The notes under the pieces are model-generated. The model did no database searches, was not told the DNA's origin, and worked only from the letters and a program-made list of their open reading frames with translations. The translations under genes and the position numbers were made by a program. A DNA stretch of 64,000 bases from Bacteroidaceae bacterium (lineage in GTDB: Bacteria > Bacteroidota > Bacteroidia > Bacteroidales > Bacteroidaceae): the NCBI GenBank assembly GCA_017503065.1, contig JAFVTT010000028.1, forward strand, positions 1-64,000, in the 5' to 3' direction. How positions within the stretch are numbered: the first letter of the stretch is position 1; every line of letters begins with the position of its first letter. This document shows, piece after piece, positions 35,356 to 44,849 of this stretch.

Positions 35356-36225
35356 ATGGAAACAAGTGAATTGCTAAAGCGCGTCAGGCAGATAGAAATC
35401 AAGACGAAGGGCTTGTCCAACAATATCTTTGCCGGTGAATACCATTCTGCCTTCAAGGGCAGGGGTATGGCCTTTGCCGAGGTTCGCGAATACCAGTATG
35501 GCGATGACATCCGTGATATAGAATGGAATGTCACTGCCAGATTCAACAAACCCTTCGTAAAGGTCTTTGAGGAGGAACGCGAACTTACGGTAATGCTTTG
35601 TGTGGATGTGAGCGGCAGTCTTGAGTTCGGTTCGCATGTCCAGACAAAACGCAGGATGCTGACGGAAATTGCCGCCACACTGGCTTTTTCTGCCATTCAG
35701 AACAACGACAAGATAGGTGTGATATTCTTCTCGGACCGCATAGAAAAGTTCATTCCTCCAAAGAAGGGCCGCAAGCACATTCTCTACATCATACGCGAAC
35801 TGTTGGAGTTCAAACCCGAGAGCAACCGTACGGATGTGGGTTGTGCGGTGGAATATCTGACCTCTGTCATCAAGCGCAGATGCACGGCTTTCCTGTTGAG
35901 TGACTTTATAGATGACAAGGATTTCAGACAACCTCTAACGATAGCCAATCGCAAGCACGATGTCGTTGCAGTGCAGGTTTATGACCGTCGTGTGGCAGAG
36001 TTGCCGGATGTGGGCCTGATGCAAATACGTGATGCCGAGACAGGAGAGGAGATGCTTGTAGATACCAGCAGCAAGAAGGTGAGGAACCTGCATGCAGCAT
36101 GGTGGAGAGGACAGCAAAACCGCCTTAGAGATACATTTACCCGTAGTGGGGTGGACAATGTCAGTGTCCGTACCGACCATGACTATGTTGCGGCACTTAT
36201 GGGTCTGTTTAAGCAAAGGGTTTGA
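35356..36225 (+). CDS. DUF58 domain protein
   Basis: This protein of 289 residues has the DUF58 core (GMAFAEVREYQYGDDIRDIEW) and a von Willebrand-like fold with MLCVDVSGSLEFG and DDKDFRQPL. It has no membrane segment, so it is cytoplasmic or peripheral. In this operon type it pairs with MoxR and the Bat proteins. The spacing of 34 bases to moxR and 43 to the next gene indicates one transcript. Confidence 0.9.
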   Translation: METSELLKRVRQIEIKTKGLSNNIFAGEYHSAFKGRGMAFAEVREYQYGDDIRDIEWNVTARFNKPFVKVFEEERELTVMLCVDVSGSLEFGSHVQTKRRMLTEIAATLAFSAIQNNDKIGVIFFSDRIEKFIPPKKGRKHILYIIRELLEFKPESNRTDVGCAVEYLTSVIKRRCTAFLLSDFIDDKDFRQPLTIANRKHDVVAVQVYDRRVAELPDVGLMQIRDAETGEEMLVDTSSKKVRNLHAAWWRGQQNRLRDTFTRSGVDNVSVRTDHDYVAALMGLFKQRV

Positions 36226-36268
36226 ACCTTCCCGGTAAATTATCCGAAAACACCAATAGAAGTACGAG

Positions 36269-37390
36269 ATGTATTACTATATACAGGAAACATATAATAA
36301 ATTGAAGAGTGTGCAAGGCAGAGTGGCGGCAGTGTTTGCTGTTGCTTTGTTTGCTGTATCGGCACTTCATGCACAGGTAACGGTGACTGCCCGACTGGAT
36401 AGTCTGCAGTTCTATGTGGGACAGCAAGATGGTCTGGAACTGGAAGTCTCCATGCCGGCGGGCAAGAACTTGCAGTTGCCGGTGCTCAAGAAGGGTATGG
36501 AGATAATACCCAATATTGAAATCGTGGACATGGACGCTCCGGATACCGTCTACATGAATGAAGGCAAGCAGTGGCAGATTACACAGCGATATGTTATCAC
36601 CGCATGGGATTCCTCATTCTATTATTTGCCCCCTATGCAGGTGATGGTGGATTCTGTAGTGTATGAAAGTAAGGCTTTGGCGCTAAAGGTCTATACTCTT
36701 GATGTAGATACCCTTAATGCAGAAATATTCTTTCCACCACGCGAGATTCAGGAGTTGCCCTTCGCATGGGAGGATTGGGAGCAGATAGCGTATGCAGTGT
36801 TAGCCTTGTTACTCTTGGCCGTGCTGATTGTTGCCATGAGAATCCTGATAAAGAAGGGCAAGCCCATATTCCGCATAATCCGCCGTAAGAAGAAGATACC
36901 TGCACATCAGGTGGCTATCAGCGAAATAGAGCGCATCAAGGCCCAACGTACATGGGCACAGGAGGACAGCAAGGAGTATTACACGCTTCTTACGGATGCA
37001 CTAAGGACATACATACAAGAACGGTACGCATTTTCTGCAATGGAAATGACCAGTTCAGAAATCATCGAGCGCCTTACACAGGACGGAGACCAGAAGAGTC
37101 TCGATGAATTGCGCGAGATATTCCGTACTGCCGATTTGGTGAAGTTTGCCAAATGGAGTACCCAAATTAACGAGAACGACGCAAATCTGATGGCTGCTCT
37201 GCAATATGTTAACGAAACAAAGATAGAAGAGGACCCCAATGCCCAGCCGGAACCTGAAGTGGTGAAGGAAACCGACAAACAGCGTCAGATGCAGGTTATG
37301 GCCATGCGTGTGATAATTGTGATGGCTGCAATAGGCATTGCCTTCATACTCGGAACCGTGGCATGGCGTCTGTATGACATGTTCGTATAA
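36269..37390 (+). CDS. Membrane protein of the Bat operon
   Basis: This protein of 373 residues has a signal or first membrane segment (about residues 17-30, VAAVFAVALFAVSALHAQ). An extracytoplasmic beta-rich part follows, then a transmembrane helix (about residues 172-195), a charged cytoplasmic part (ending in EPEVVKETDKQRQMQ) and a last helix near the C-terminus. It lies between DUF58 and BatA, where Bat operons commonly carry an unnamed membrane protein. No catalytic motif was seen. Confidence 0.78.
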   Translation: MYYYIQETYNKLKSVQGRVAAVFAVALFAVSALHAQVTVTARLDSLQFYVGQQDGLELEVSMPAGKNLQLPVLKKGMEIIPNIEIVDMDAPDTVYMNEGKQWQITQRYVITAWDSSFYYLPPMQVMVDSVVYESKALALKVYTLDVDTLNAEIFFPPREIQELPFAWEDWEQIAYAVLALLLLAVLIVAMRILIKKGKPIFRIIRRKKKIPAHQVAISEIERIKAQRTWAQEDSKEYYTLLTDALRTYIQERYAFSAMEMTSSEIIERLTQDGDQKSLDELREIFRTADLVKFAKWSTQINENDANLMAALQYVNETKIEEDPNAQPEPEVVKETDKQRQMQVMAMRVIIVMAAIGIAFILGTVAWRLYDMFV

Positions 37391-37432
37391 GGTGGGGGCT
37401 GACATATAGAATAAAATCCGGTAATTATCATT

Positions 37433-38431
37433 ATGGAATTCAATAGTCCGTTTTATTTTCTGCTGCTACTTCTTCTCATACCTTATGTAATTTGGTATGT
37501 GTTAAATCATAAGAAGTCCACTCCATCAATAAGGATAAGTTCTACGGCAAGTTTTTACCGTACGCCAAGAACGTGGAGGATATGGCTGACGCACGTTCCC
37601 TTCCTTCTGACTATTGCTGGCTATACTGCAATGGTATGTGCCCTGGCTCGTCCGCAAACGGCGAATTCGTGGAGTAATACCAGTGTGGAAGGTATTGACA
37701 TCATGCTATGTATGGACGTTTCTACCAGTATGTTGGCAGAGGACTTGAAGCCCAACCGTGTTCAGGCTGCACGTAATGTGGCAATCGAGTTCATCAACGG
37801 CAGAAAAAACGATAACATAGGTCTTACGGTATTTGCCGGCGAAGCATATACGCAATGTCCGATGACTATGGACCACACGGCCTTGCTAAACCTCCTAAGT
37901 GGTATGGACTGCAATATGGCCATGCACGGAACATTGGAGGATGGAACAGCAATAGGTATGGGCATTGCAAATGCGGTGTCAAGGCTGAAGGAGTCCAAGG
38001 CCAAGAGCAAGGTCATCATCCTTCTTACCGACGGAACCAATAACAGAGGTGACATTTCGCCAGGTATGGCAGCTGATATTGCCAAGAGTTTCGGCATCAG
38101 AGTATACACAGTTGCGGTGGGAACAAACGGTACCGCACCCTATCCCATGTTCGTCAATGGCCATAAAGAATATGTGAATGTTCCGGTAGAGATAGATACC
38201 AAGACTTTGTCCATGATTGCGGACAAGACCGACGCCAAGACTTACAGAGCCACAAACACAGAAAAACTGTTTGAGGTTTATGAAGAGATAGATCAGCTGG
38301 AGCGTACCAAGATGAATGTACGCAAGTACTCGAAACGTTACGAGGCCTATCAGACCTTTGCGCTGATTTCTTTCGTTTCCCTGGCATTGGCACTCCTCTT
38401 GAAAGCGACAGTCTTAAAGAGGATTCCTTAA
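37433..38431 (+). CDS. batA: Aerotolerance protein BatA (von Willebrand A, membrane bound)
   Basis: This protein of 332 residues has N-terminal membrane segments (residues 5-22 and about 56-76), a von Willebrand A domain with the metal-binding motif MDVSTSM (about residues 100-106) and a C-terminal membrane helix. Bat proteins were named for oxygen tolerance in Bacteroides. BatB begins 12 bases after its stop. Confidence 0.94.
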   Translation: MEFNSPFYFLLLLLLIPYVIWYVLNHKKSTPSIRISSTASFYRTPRTWRIWLTHVPFLLTIAGYTAMVCALARPQTANSWSNTSVEGIDIMLCMDVSTSMLAEDLKPNRVQAARNVAIEFINGRKNDNIGLTVFAGEAYTQCPMTMDHTALLNLLSGMDCNMAMHGTLEDGTAIGMGIANAVSRLKESKAKSKVIILLTDGTNNRGDISPGMAADIAKSFGIRVYTVAVGTNGTAPYPMFVNGHKEYVNVPVEIDTKTLSMIADKTDAKTYRATNTEKLFEVYEEIDQLERTKMNVRKYSKRYEAYQTFALISFVSLALALLLKATVLKRIP

Positions 38432-38443
38432 AAACTTTGATTT

Positions 38444-39472
38444 ATGTTTAGATTTGAAACTCCTGAATATCTATACCTGCTGTTGCTGCTGCCCGTGTTT
38501 GCAGGAGCACACTATTTATGGACATTAAAGAAGAGACGCAATCTCAAGCGTTATGGCGATCCGGCATTGCTTAAATCGTTCATGAAGGACGTGTCCTATC
38601 TAAGAACAGAGCTAAAGTTCTGGTTTCTGCAGCTGTCCTTGCTTTTTCTGATAATCGCCCTTGCACGTCCGCAATACGGTACCAGGGTAGATACCCGTAA
38701 ACGCAGTGGCATAGAGGCAATCATTGCAATGGACATCAGTAACAGTATGCTTGCCGAGGATGTCCGCCCGAATCGCCTGGAGAAGGCAAAAATGATGGTT
38801 TCCAATCTTGTCGATAACATGACGGATGACAAGGTAGGGCTGATTGTCTATGCAGGCCAGGCCTATGTACAGCTGCCCATCACCAGTGATTATGTTTCTG
38901 CCAAGATGTTCCTTGAAACCATCTCTCCCTCAATGATAGAGATGCAAGGAACGGATATAGCCGCGGCAATATCCCTGGCTTCCAATAGCTTTACATCGCA
39001 GGAGGGAGTGTCACGCGCAATCTTCGTAATTACAGACGGAGAGGACAACGAGGGGGGGGCCGTTGAAGCTGCCAAAGCCGCCGCACAGAAGGGTATACAT
39101 GTCTATATGCTAGGTGTCGGAGAACCTGGCGGTGCTCCCATACCTATACCGGGAACCGGACAGTATATCATAGACAACGAGGGCAATACCGTCATTTCGC
39201 GTTTGAATGAAGACATGTGCCGTGAAATAGCAAATGCCGGCAACGGTAATTATATATATGTTGACAACAGCAGTTCTGCACAGAAGAAACTGGACAAATA
39301 TGTAGATAATCTTGGCAGAGTGGAGATGGAGTCGTCCATATTTTCCGAGTATGACGAGCAGTTTCAAAGTTTCCTGCTCATGTCAATGCTGTTCCTGTTA
39401 CTGGACGTCCTGCTTTTGGGGCGCAAGAACCATATACTGCAAAGATTTACATTCTTTACAAAAAATAAGTAG
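38444..39472 (+). CDS. batB: Aerotolerance protein BatB (von Willebrand A, membrane bound)
   Basis: This protein of 342 residues has two N-terminal membrane segments and a von Willebrand A domain with metal site AMDISNSM (about residues 98-105). A C-terminal helix (FLLMSMLFLLLDVLLLG) closes it. A run of eight G at 39052-39059 encodes part of DNEGGAVEA; slipped-strand loss or gain would shift the frame. It starts 12 bases after batA. Confidence 0.94.
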   Translation: MFRFETPEYLYLLLLLPVFAGAHYLWTLKKRRNLKRYGDPALLKSFMKDVSYLRTELKFWFLQLSLLFLIIALARPQYGTRVDTRKRSGIEAIIAMDISNSMLAEDVRPNRLEKAKMMVSNLVDNMTDDKVGLIVYAGQAYVQLPITSDYVSAKMFLETISPSMIEMQGTDIAAAISLASNSFTSQEGVSRAIFVITDGEDNEGGAVEAAKAAAQKGIHVYMLGVGEPGGAPIPIPGTGQYIIDNEGNTVISRLNEDMCREIANAGNGNYIYVDNSSSAQKKLDKYVDNLGRVEMESSIFSEYDEQFQSFLLMSMLFLLLDVLLLGRKNHILQRFTFFTKNK

Positions 39473-39489
39473 TACTACAGAAATACGTT

Positions 39490-40194
39490 ATGAAACGATA
39501 CCTTATACTTCTGTTTATTTGTATGACTTGTGCCGGTGCTCTGAAGGCACAGACTCTGCGCGATTACGTACGTAGAGGCAATAGGTTGATGTTGGATACC
39601 TTGGGAGGAAGTGACTTTTCCGAAAAGGCCATCGTGCAATACAAGAAGGCAATGGAGATAGACTCTACCTTCAGCATTACACGCTATAATCTGGGCAATG
39701 CATTGATAAAGCAAGGAAAGCCACAGGATGCCATGGCTGAATATCAGGCGGCAGCAAGGTATGAGAAGGACAAGAAACGTCTTTCTGACATATATCATAA
39801 TATGGGAGTCTTGCTGCAGGCTTCTAAAGAATATGCCCATGCCGTGGAGTGCTATAAGGAATCATTGCGTAATGACCCGTCAAACGATGAAACGCGTTAT
39901 AATTACGTGTTAGCCAAGTGGCACCTGAAGAATCAGCAGAACGAGAACCAGAACGGCGAGGACAATAAGGAAGAAAAGCAGGAACAGCAAAAGCAAGAAG
40001 AAAATAAAAAGGAAGAGCAAAAAAAACAGCAAAAGCAGCAGGAGCAGGAACAACAGCAGAATCAACCGGAAATGTCCAAGGAGAATGCAGAACGCCTTCT
40101 CCAGGCGGCAATGAGGAATGAAAAGGAGACTCAGGAGAAAATCCAGCGTCAGCAACAGGATACGCCTCGCAGACGTCTGCAGAAGCAGTGGTAG
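39490..40194 (+). CDS. batC: Aerotolerance protein BatC (TPR)
   Basis: This protein of 234 residues has a signal peptide (cleavage near LKAQ) and TPR units (about residues 45-140, including TRYNLGNALIKQGKPQDAM). A very long Gln/Lys/Glu-rich tract (about residues 145-205) and the typical short C-terminus RRRLQKQW follow. It is probably periplasmic and joins the other Bat proteins in a complex. Confidence 0.92.
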   Translation: MKRYLILLFICMTCAGALKAQTLRDYVRRGNRLMLDTLGGSDFSEKAIVQYKKAMEIDSTFSITRYNLGNALIKQGKPQDAMAEYQAAARYEKDKKRLSDIYHNMGVLLQASKEYAHAVECYKESLRNDPSNDETRYNYVLAKWHLKNQQNENQNGEDNKEEKQEQQKQEENKKEEQKKQQKQQEQEQQQNQPEMSKENAERLLQAAMRNEKETQEKIQRQQQDTPRRRLQKQW

Positions 40195-40265
40195 TTGTGG
40201 TCAGATGTTGTAGGTTTTCTAACTATACATTATTATAATATAAAAGCAATAAACATAGGACAGTT

Positions 40266-42077
40266 GTGAACAGGATACGTATTATTTTATTCTTGTTATT
40301 GACGGCCGTACTTTCCACATATGCCCAGACAGTTCGTCTTCAGGCACCTGATGTGTGTGAGGTGGGACGTCGGATCAATGTAAGTTATATAGTTGACACT
40401 CAGGATGTCGATGATATTCAGGTTGGAGAATTCCCTGGTTTTGAATTGCTGTATGGTCCGTCTACCAGCAGTCAGAGTTCATTCCAGATGATTAACGGAA
40501 AGACTACGCATTCCAGCACAATTACGTTTACATACGTACTTTTAGCCGAGAAGGAGGGCGACCACACTTTGCCGGCGGCAAGCGTGAAGGCAAATGGCAA
40601 GACTATACGTAGCGGCACTGCCACTATCCAGGTATTGCCATCTTCCAATGCTTCTCAAGGATCTTCTTCCGGACGTGGGTCTGCATCTCAGAGCACGCCA
40701 CATTCAGACGATGACTTAAGCGACAGGGATTTGTTTATTACAGCCACGGCAAGCAAGAGCAAGATTTACGAACAGGAAGCCGTTGTGCTGACATACAAGC
40801 TCTATACTTTGGTCAATATCCGACAACTTTCCGGTGACATGCCAGAACTGGACGGTTTCCATTGTCAGGAACTCAACAGCAAGGCGCAGATGTCGCTCAA
40901 GTACGAAAGATACAACGGACGGAACTATGGCACGGCCATTTGGCGCCAGTACGTACTTTTCCCGCAGAAGAGCGGAAAGATGACTATTCCAAGTATATCT
41001 TTCGATGCTGAGGTGGAAGTCACAAATCACAACGCTGATCCTTTTGATATATTTTTTGGAGGAGGGTCGCTTACCCAGATGTTGCGTAAGACGTTAAAGA
41101 CTCCAGAGATTGAGATAGATGTAAAGCCTCTGCCATCTCCTGCGCCTTCAAATTTCTCTGGAGCTGTGGGTAAGTTCTCAATGACCGCCAGTCTGACACC
41201 AGAGCAGTTGGATGCCAATGACGCTGCCTCCATGAGGATTATAGTGTCTGGCCAGGGCAATATGAAGCTTATGAAGGCTCCTGTAGTGGATGCACCAAAG
41301 GACTTTGAGGTATATACTCCAAAGGAAACGGATAAAACCTCCAATACTGCAGCAGGTGCTAAGGGCAACGTTGTTTTTGATTACGTGATTGTTCCGCGTC
41401 ATGGAGGCAAATATTCCATTCCTCCTGTTGAATATGTATACTTCAATCCAGAGACAGAAAAATATGTAACCCTTCGCACAGACTCCTTTCATCTGGCGGT
41501 GGCCAAGGGCAAACCTGTCGCCAGCGGAGCATCTGTCCGTGAGAAGGAGGACTTGCGGGTCCTGTCCTCCGACATACATTATATCAACACTCGCAGGGCA
41601 GACATACGTGAAAGTGTTGACGGGTTCTTTGGAACAACATCCTATATTATGATTCATGTAGGAGCAGCTTCACTCTTCCTGTTGTTGTTGGCTGTCTTTT
41701 ATCGTCAGGCCAAGGCAAATGCCGATATTGCCCGTAAGCGTGGCAAGCGAGCAGGCAAGGAGGCTGCAAAACGCTTGAAACTTGCACGTAAGCTGCTGAA
41801 GAACCATGAAGCAGGACCGTTCTATGAGGAGACTCTAAGGGCACTATTGGGTTATGCCGGTGATAAACTGAATATTCCCATGACTCATCTGGCAAAGGAG
41901 AACGTACGCGAGGCATTGGCCGCACGTGGCGTGGATGAATCATTGATACGCCAGTACATGGATGTTCTTGAGTCATGCGAATTTGCCCGTTTTGCTCCAG
42001 GCGATCCTATGGCAACAATGGATAAGATATATGAGTCTGCCACTTTGGCTATAAACAATTTGAACAAGAATCTTTAA
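40266..42077 (+). CDS. batD: Aerotolerance protein BatD
   Basis: This protein of 603 residues has a signal peptide, several extracytoplasmic immunoglobulin-like beta domains (VRLQAPDVCEVGRRINVSY onward), a transmembrane helix (about residues 460-480, IMIHVGAASLFLLLLAVFY) and a cytoplasmic tail that is strongly basic (KRGKRAGKEAAKRLKLARK). This is the usual BatD layout. It lies between batC and batE. Confidence 0.93.
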   Translation: MNRIRIILFLLLTAVLSTYAQTVRLQAPDVCEVGRRINVSYIVDTQDVDDIQVGEFPGFELLYGPSTSSQSSFQMINGKTTHSSTITFTYVLLAEKEGDHTLPAASVKANGKTIRSGTATIQVLPSSNASQGSSSGRGSASQSTPHSDDDLSDRDLFITATASKSKIYEQEAVVLTYKLYTLVNIRQLSGDMPELDGFHCQELNSKAQMSLKYERYNGRNYGTAIWRQYVLFPQKSGKMTIPSISFDAEVEVTNHNADPFDIFFGGGSLTQMLRKTLKTPEIEIDVKPLPSPAPSNFSGAVGKFSMTASLTPEQLDANDAASMRIIVSGQGNMKLMKAPVVDAPKDFEVYTPKETDKTSNTAAGAKGNVVFDYVIVPRHGGKYSIPPVEYVYFNPETEKYVTLRTDSFHLAVAKGKPVASGASVREKEDLRVLSSDIHYINTRRADIRESVDGFFGTTSYIMIHVGAASLFLLLLAVFYRQAKANADIARKRGKRAGKEAAKRLKLARKLLKNHEAGPFYEETLRALLGYAGDKLNIPMTHLAKENVREALAARGVDESLIRQYMDVLESCEFARFAPGDPMATMDKIYESATLAINNLNKNL

Positions 42078-42087
42078 GCTTTTTCAC

Positions 42088-42861
42088 ATGAAGTACATAT
42101 ATAATATAGTTGTTCTCCTATGTCTTGCCTGCATGCCATCCGCTGCCATGGACATATCCAAGGATTCCGTAGACCTGCTTAAAATTCAGGCAGACTCGGC
42201 ATATGCCAATGAGGACTTTGAGAATGCTGAGCGAATTTATCTTCAGTTGGCAGAACAAGGCGAGAGTGCAAACATATACTACAATCTCGGATGCACGTAT
42301 TATCGTCAGGACAACATATCAAAGGCTGTCCTTTGGTTTGAACGCGCCGCACAGCTGGACCCTTCTGACGATGACATACGCTTTAATCTTGCCATGGCAC
42401 GCGGCAAGACCGTTGACCGCATTATCCCGCGTCATGAAATGTTCTTCGTGTCGGCATGGAAAACTCTGATGCATAGCCAGTCGGTAACGGAATGGGCATA
42501 TTGGGCGATAGGGGCTTTTATCCTATGCCTTATGCTTGTGGCCCTGTATCTGTATTGTTCGGCCGTGACTCTGCGTAAGATTGGATTCTTTGGCGCGATT
42601 ATCGCTTTTCTCCTGTGTATCTTGTTTAACATACTGGCCTATAGCCTTCGCAACTATAACACCACACATACAGCCGGTATTGTAATGGAACCTGCTGTAA
42701 CAGTTAGAAGCACGCCAACAAAGTCTGGTACAGACCTGTTTGTCATCCACGAAGGTACCCGTGTGGAGATTAAGGACAACAGCATGCGTGATTGGGCTGA
42801 AGTTCAGATAGCCGACGGCAAGGTGGGATGGATAGAAAAGAGCACATACGAAGCCATTTAG
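42088..42861 (+). CDS. batE: Aerotolerance protein BatE (TPR and SH3-like)
   Basis: This protein of 257 residues has a signal peptide, a TPR part (about residues 30-105, AEQGESANIYYNLGCTYYRQ), two membrane helices (about residues 135-190) and a C-terminal bacterial SH3 domain (EGTRVEIKDNSMRDWAEVQI). It is the last bat gene, followed by the SIMPL gene after 78 bases. Confidence 0.92.
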   Translation: MKYIYNIVVLLCLACMPSAAMDISKDSVDLLKIQADSAYANEDFENAERIYLQLAEQGESANIYYNLGCTYYRQDNISKAVLWFERAAQLDPSDDDIRFNLAMARGKTVDRIIPRHEMFFVSAWKTLMHSQSVTEWAYWAIGAFILCLMLVALYLYCSAVTLRKIGFFGAIIAFLLCILFNILAYSLRNYNTTHTAGIVMEPAVTVRSTPTKSGTDLFVIHEGTRVEIKDNSMRDWAEVQIADGKVGWIEKSTYEAI

Positions 42862-42939
42862 CAATTCTCACCGGCAAAACCTTTTGTATCAAGTTCTGTG
42901 ATTAGAACAAGTTATCACCACAAAAAGAAGTATATTGTT

Positions 42940-43644
42940 ATGAGACATTATTATGTAGAGGCAATTATTTTGGCAATGGCAATAGTCATCTTCGGCACAA
43001 TCATCCGAAGTTCCCTTGACCGCTTTGCGGACAAAGAGCGGGTGGTGACAGTTAAAGGCCTGTCCGAACGTGAAGTCCCTGCTGACAAGGTAGTCTGGCC
43101 ACTTATATATAAGGAACTTGGCAATGAACCGGCAGAAATCTACCAGCGTATAGAAAAGAAAAATGCCACTGTAATAGACTTCTTGAAAAAGCATGGCCTT
43201 TCCGACGAAGAGATAATGCAAAACCCTCCCCAGGTGAAGGACCGGTTTGCAGATAGTTGGAGCCATGAAAATATAGTCGACCGCTACGTGGCCAGCAGTG
43301 TTATCATTGTAAGCAGCACGCATGTGGATTTGGTTCGTACTATTATGCAGAAGCAGGCAGAACTGATGAAAATGGGTATAGCCCTAATTACCGAGGAGTA
43401 TGGCAGCAACATGGTTAAGTATGAATTTGCCGGACTAAACGATATAAAACCGGAAATGGTGGAAGAGTCAACGAAAAACGCTCGTGCCACGGCAGAGAAG
43501 TTTGCCAAGGATTCTGACAGCGAATTGGGCAAGATACGTCGGGCCACCCAAGGGCAGTTCAGCATATCAAACAGAGACAACAATACACCCTACATTAAAA
43601 ATGTCCGCGTAGTTTCCACTATTGAATACTACATCAAGGACTGA
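42940..43644 (+). CDS. SIMPL (DUF541) domain protein
   Basis: This protein of 234 residues has an N-terminal membrane anchor (ILAMAIVIFGTIIRSS) and the periplasmic SIMPL domain (VVTVKGLSEREVPADKVVWPL). These proteins are conserved and of unclear function; some relatives protect from oxidative stress, which would suit the Bat neighbourhood. The start at 42940 is chosen because the hydrophobic anchor starts a few residues later; the longer reading from 42898 adds a charged tail. Confidence 0.87.
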   Translation: MRHYYVEAIILAMAIVIFGTIIRSSLDRFADKERVVTVKGLSEREVPADKVVWPLIYKELGNEPAEIYQRIEKKNATVIDFLKKHGLSDEEIMQNPPQVKDRFADSWSHENIVDRYVASSVIIVSSTHVDLVRTIMQKQAELMKMGIALITEEYGSNMVKYEFAGLNDIKPEMVEESTKNARATAEKFAKDSDSELGKIRRATQGQFSISNRDNNTPYIKNVRVVSTIEYYIKD

Positions 43645-43764
43645 TCAGTCCTATGAGGACGAGTCCGATGGTGGCGGCGCGGGCACTCAGGGATAGAACG
43701 GACGGTTAGCGGATGAGCGGTGAGCGGATTTGGTTCCGTTCACCGTTTCCCGTTTGTAAACGCT

Positions 43765-43850
43765 TCACGAGGCAATGGGCATCGTATCACGAGGCAATGG
43801 GCGATGCTTCACGAGGCGATGGACGATACTTCACGAGGTGATGCGGCGGA
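43765..43850. repeat. 22-base tandem array B
   Basis: Four copies, the last partial, begin at 43765, 43787, 43809 and 43831 with TCACGAGGCAATGGGC or a close variant. The exact 22-base period matches array A at 24,096 but the sequence differs. Confidence 0.85.
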
Positions 43851-43973
43851 CAATGTGGACAAAGTAGACAATATATGATGTTATGCTTGCGGAGTATTCG
43901 TCATGTTGGTTGATAATAACAAGATAATGACGAAAAAACACAAATAAGATAAAAACACAAGATATAGAGATAT

Positions 43974-44045
43974 GTTATAGCAAGATTTATGACAATGTTA
44001 TAGCAAAGATAATGACATTGTTATAACGTTATAGCACTGTTATAC
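43974..44045. repeat. GTTATAGC repeat cluster
   Basis: GTTATA units start at 43974, 43997, 44020, 44028 and 44039. The first two intervals are 23 bases, and the core of the third is the palindrome GTTATAAC. The role is unknown. Confidence 0.6.
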
Positions 44046-44198
44046 TTATATATATACGTGTATGCGTGTGTTTATTTTTGTAGTGTATCTTTATAAAATG
44101 GTATACTGATGCATAAAACAGGGGAGCACACAAAACTTGAAACCTTAAAACAGAAACTTGAAACCAGAAACTTGCCCCCCTAACCTTTATCCTACAAC

Positions 44199-44226
44199 AA
44201 AAAATCGGCCCCGAAACAGAGCCGAT
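44199..44226 (-). terminator. Terminator of the DUF2147 gene
   Basis: On the minus strand ATCGGC (complement of 44221-44226) pairs with GCCGAT (complement of 44204-44209) and runs into six T. It lies about 80 bases after the DUF2147 stop. Confidence 0.65.
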
Positions 44227-44306
44227 GATATAAAAAACGAATTGGTTTAATCGGAAGTGCTATGGGTAAGTCCGCCGTCTATTACCCTAAGGGGAAGAGT
44301 ATCTGA

Positions 44307-44762
44307 TTACTTGATCTTTTCCCAATAGAGGGTTTGGCCTATACCCATGATGGTAGCACGTAACTTCAATTTCTTTGCACTTTCGAACTTGGCTGTGGCA
44401 TTTACACGTATCCCCTTTGTTGGATCATAGATTTTTGCTCCGCTCCAGTCCTTGTCATCTGCGTCATACTTCAAACCACGGACAAGTACAACCTTGTCTA
44501 TGTCAACGTTACGAAGAGACTTGTCGGGGTTCTTGACATCCTTGCGCTTCTTTCCGTCCTTTCCAAGGGGGTGTTCTACCCAAAATACCTGTGCATCATA
44601 GGTGCCCTGAGCGTTTCTGGTGATACGGACTTTGCTCTTGCTGCCTCCACGGTCTGTAAGATACTCTCCGACAATGTTGTCGGCCTTGTCGTTGAATCCC
44701 TGTGCAAAAACAGGGCATACCGCCATGATTGCACATGTAAGCATCAAAATAATCTTCTTCAT
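44307..44762 (-). CDS. DUF2147 protein
   Basis: This protein of 151 residues has a signal peptide (cleavage near VFAQ) and the DUF2147 pattern (DNIVGEYLTDRGGSKSKVRI, AQVFWVEHPLGKDGKKRKD). DUF2147 proteins are exported small beta-structured proteins of unknown role. Its own TACCTTTG box (complement of 44790-44797) suggests a separate transcript from lolA/ftsK. Confidence 0.87.
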   Translation of the reverse strand: MKKIILMLTCAIMAVCPVFAQGFNDKADNIVGEYLTDRGGSKSKVRITRNAQGTYDAQVFWVEHPLGKDGKKRKDVKNPDKSLRNVDIDKVVLVRGLKYDADDKDWSGAKIYDPTKGIRVNATAKFESAKKLKLRATIMGIGQTLYWEKIK

Positions 44763-44849
44763 TTTCTTCTCGTTTTATTAAAATCCGTGCAAAGGTACGT
44801 TCATTTCTGCACACTTGCAAGGAAAATGAGAGAAAAAGAACCGAAAAAG

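Larger units (their letters stand above)
43645..44306. other. Gene-free region with two tandem repeats
   Basis: This 662-base gap carries no gene. It holds 22-base tandem array B, a cluster of GTTATAGC units, heptamer units (44135-44174) and the terminator of the DUF2147 gene on the minus strand. The bases after the SIMPL stop, starting with the palindrome GGACTGATCAGTCC, were considered and rejected as a ribozyme. Confidence 0.75.

Noticed and set aside
43642..43668. Hammerhead ribozyme-like string CTGATCAGTCC...GGACGAG after the SIMPL stop
   Set aside because: The core needs CTGATGA and GAAAC. Here the essential G8 is C and the A after GA is G, with no third stem in place. It is explained by the palindrome GGACTGATCAGTCC.
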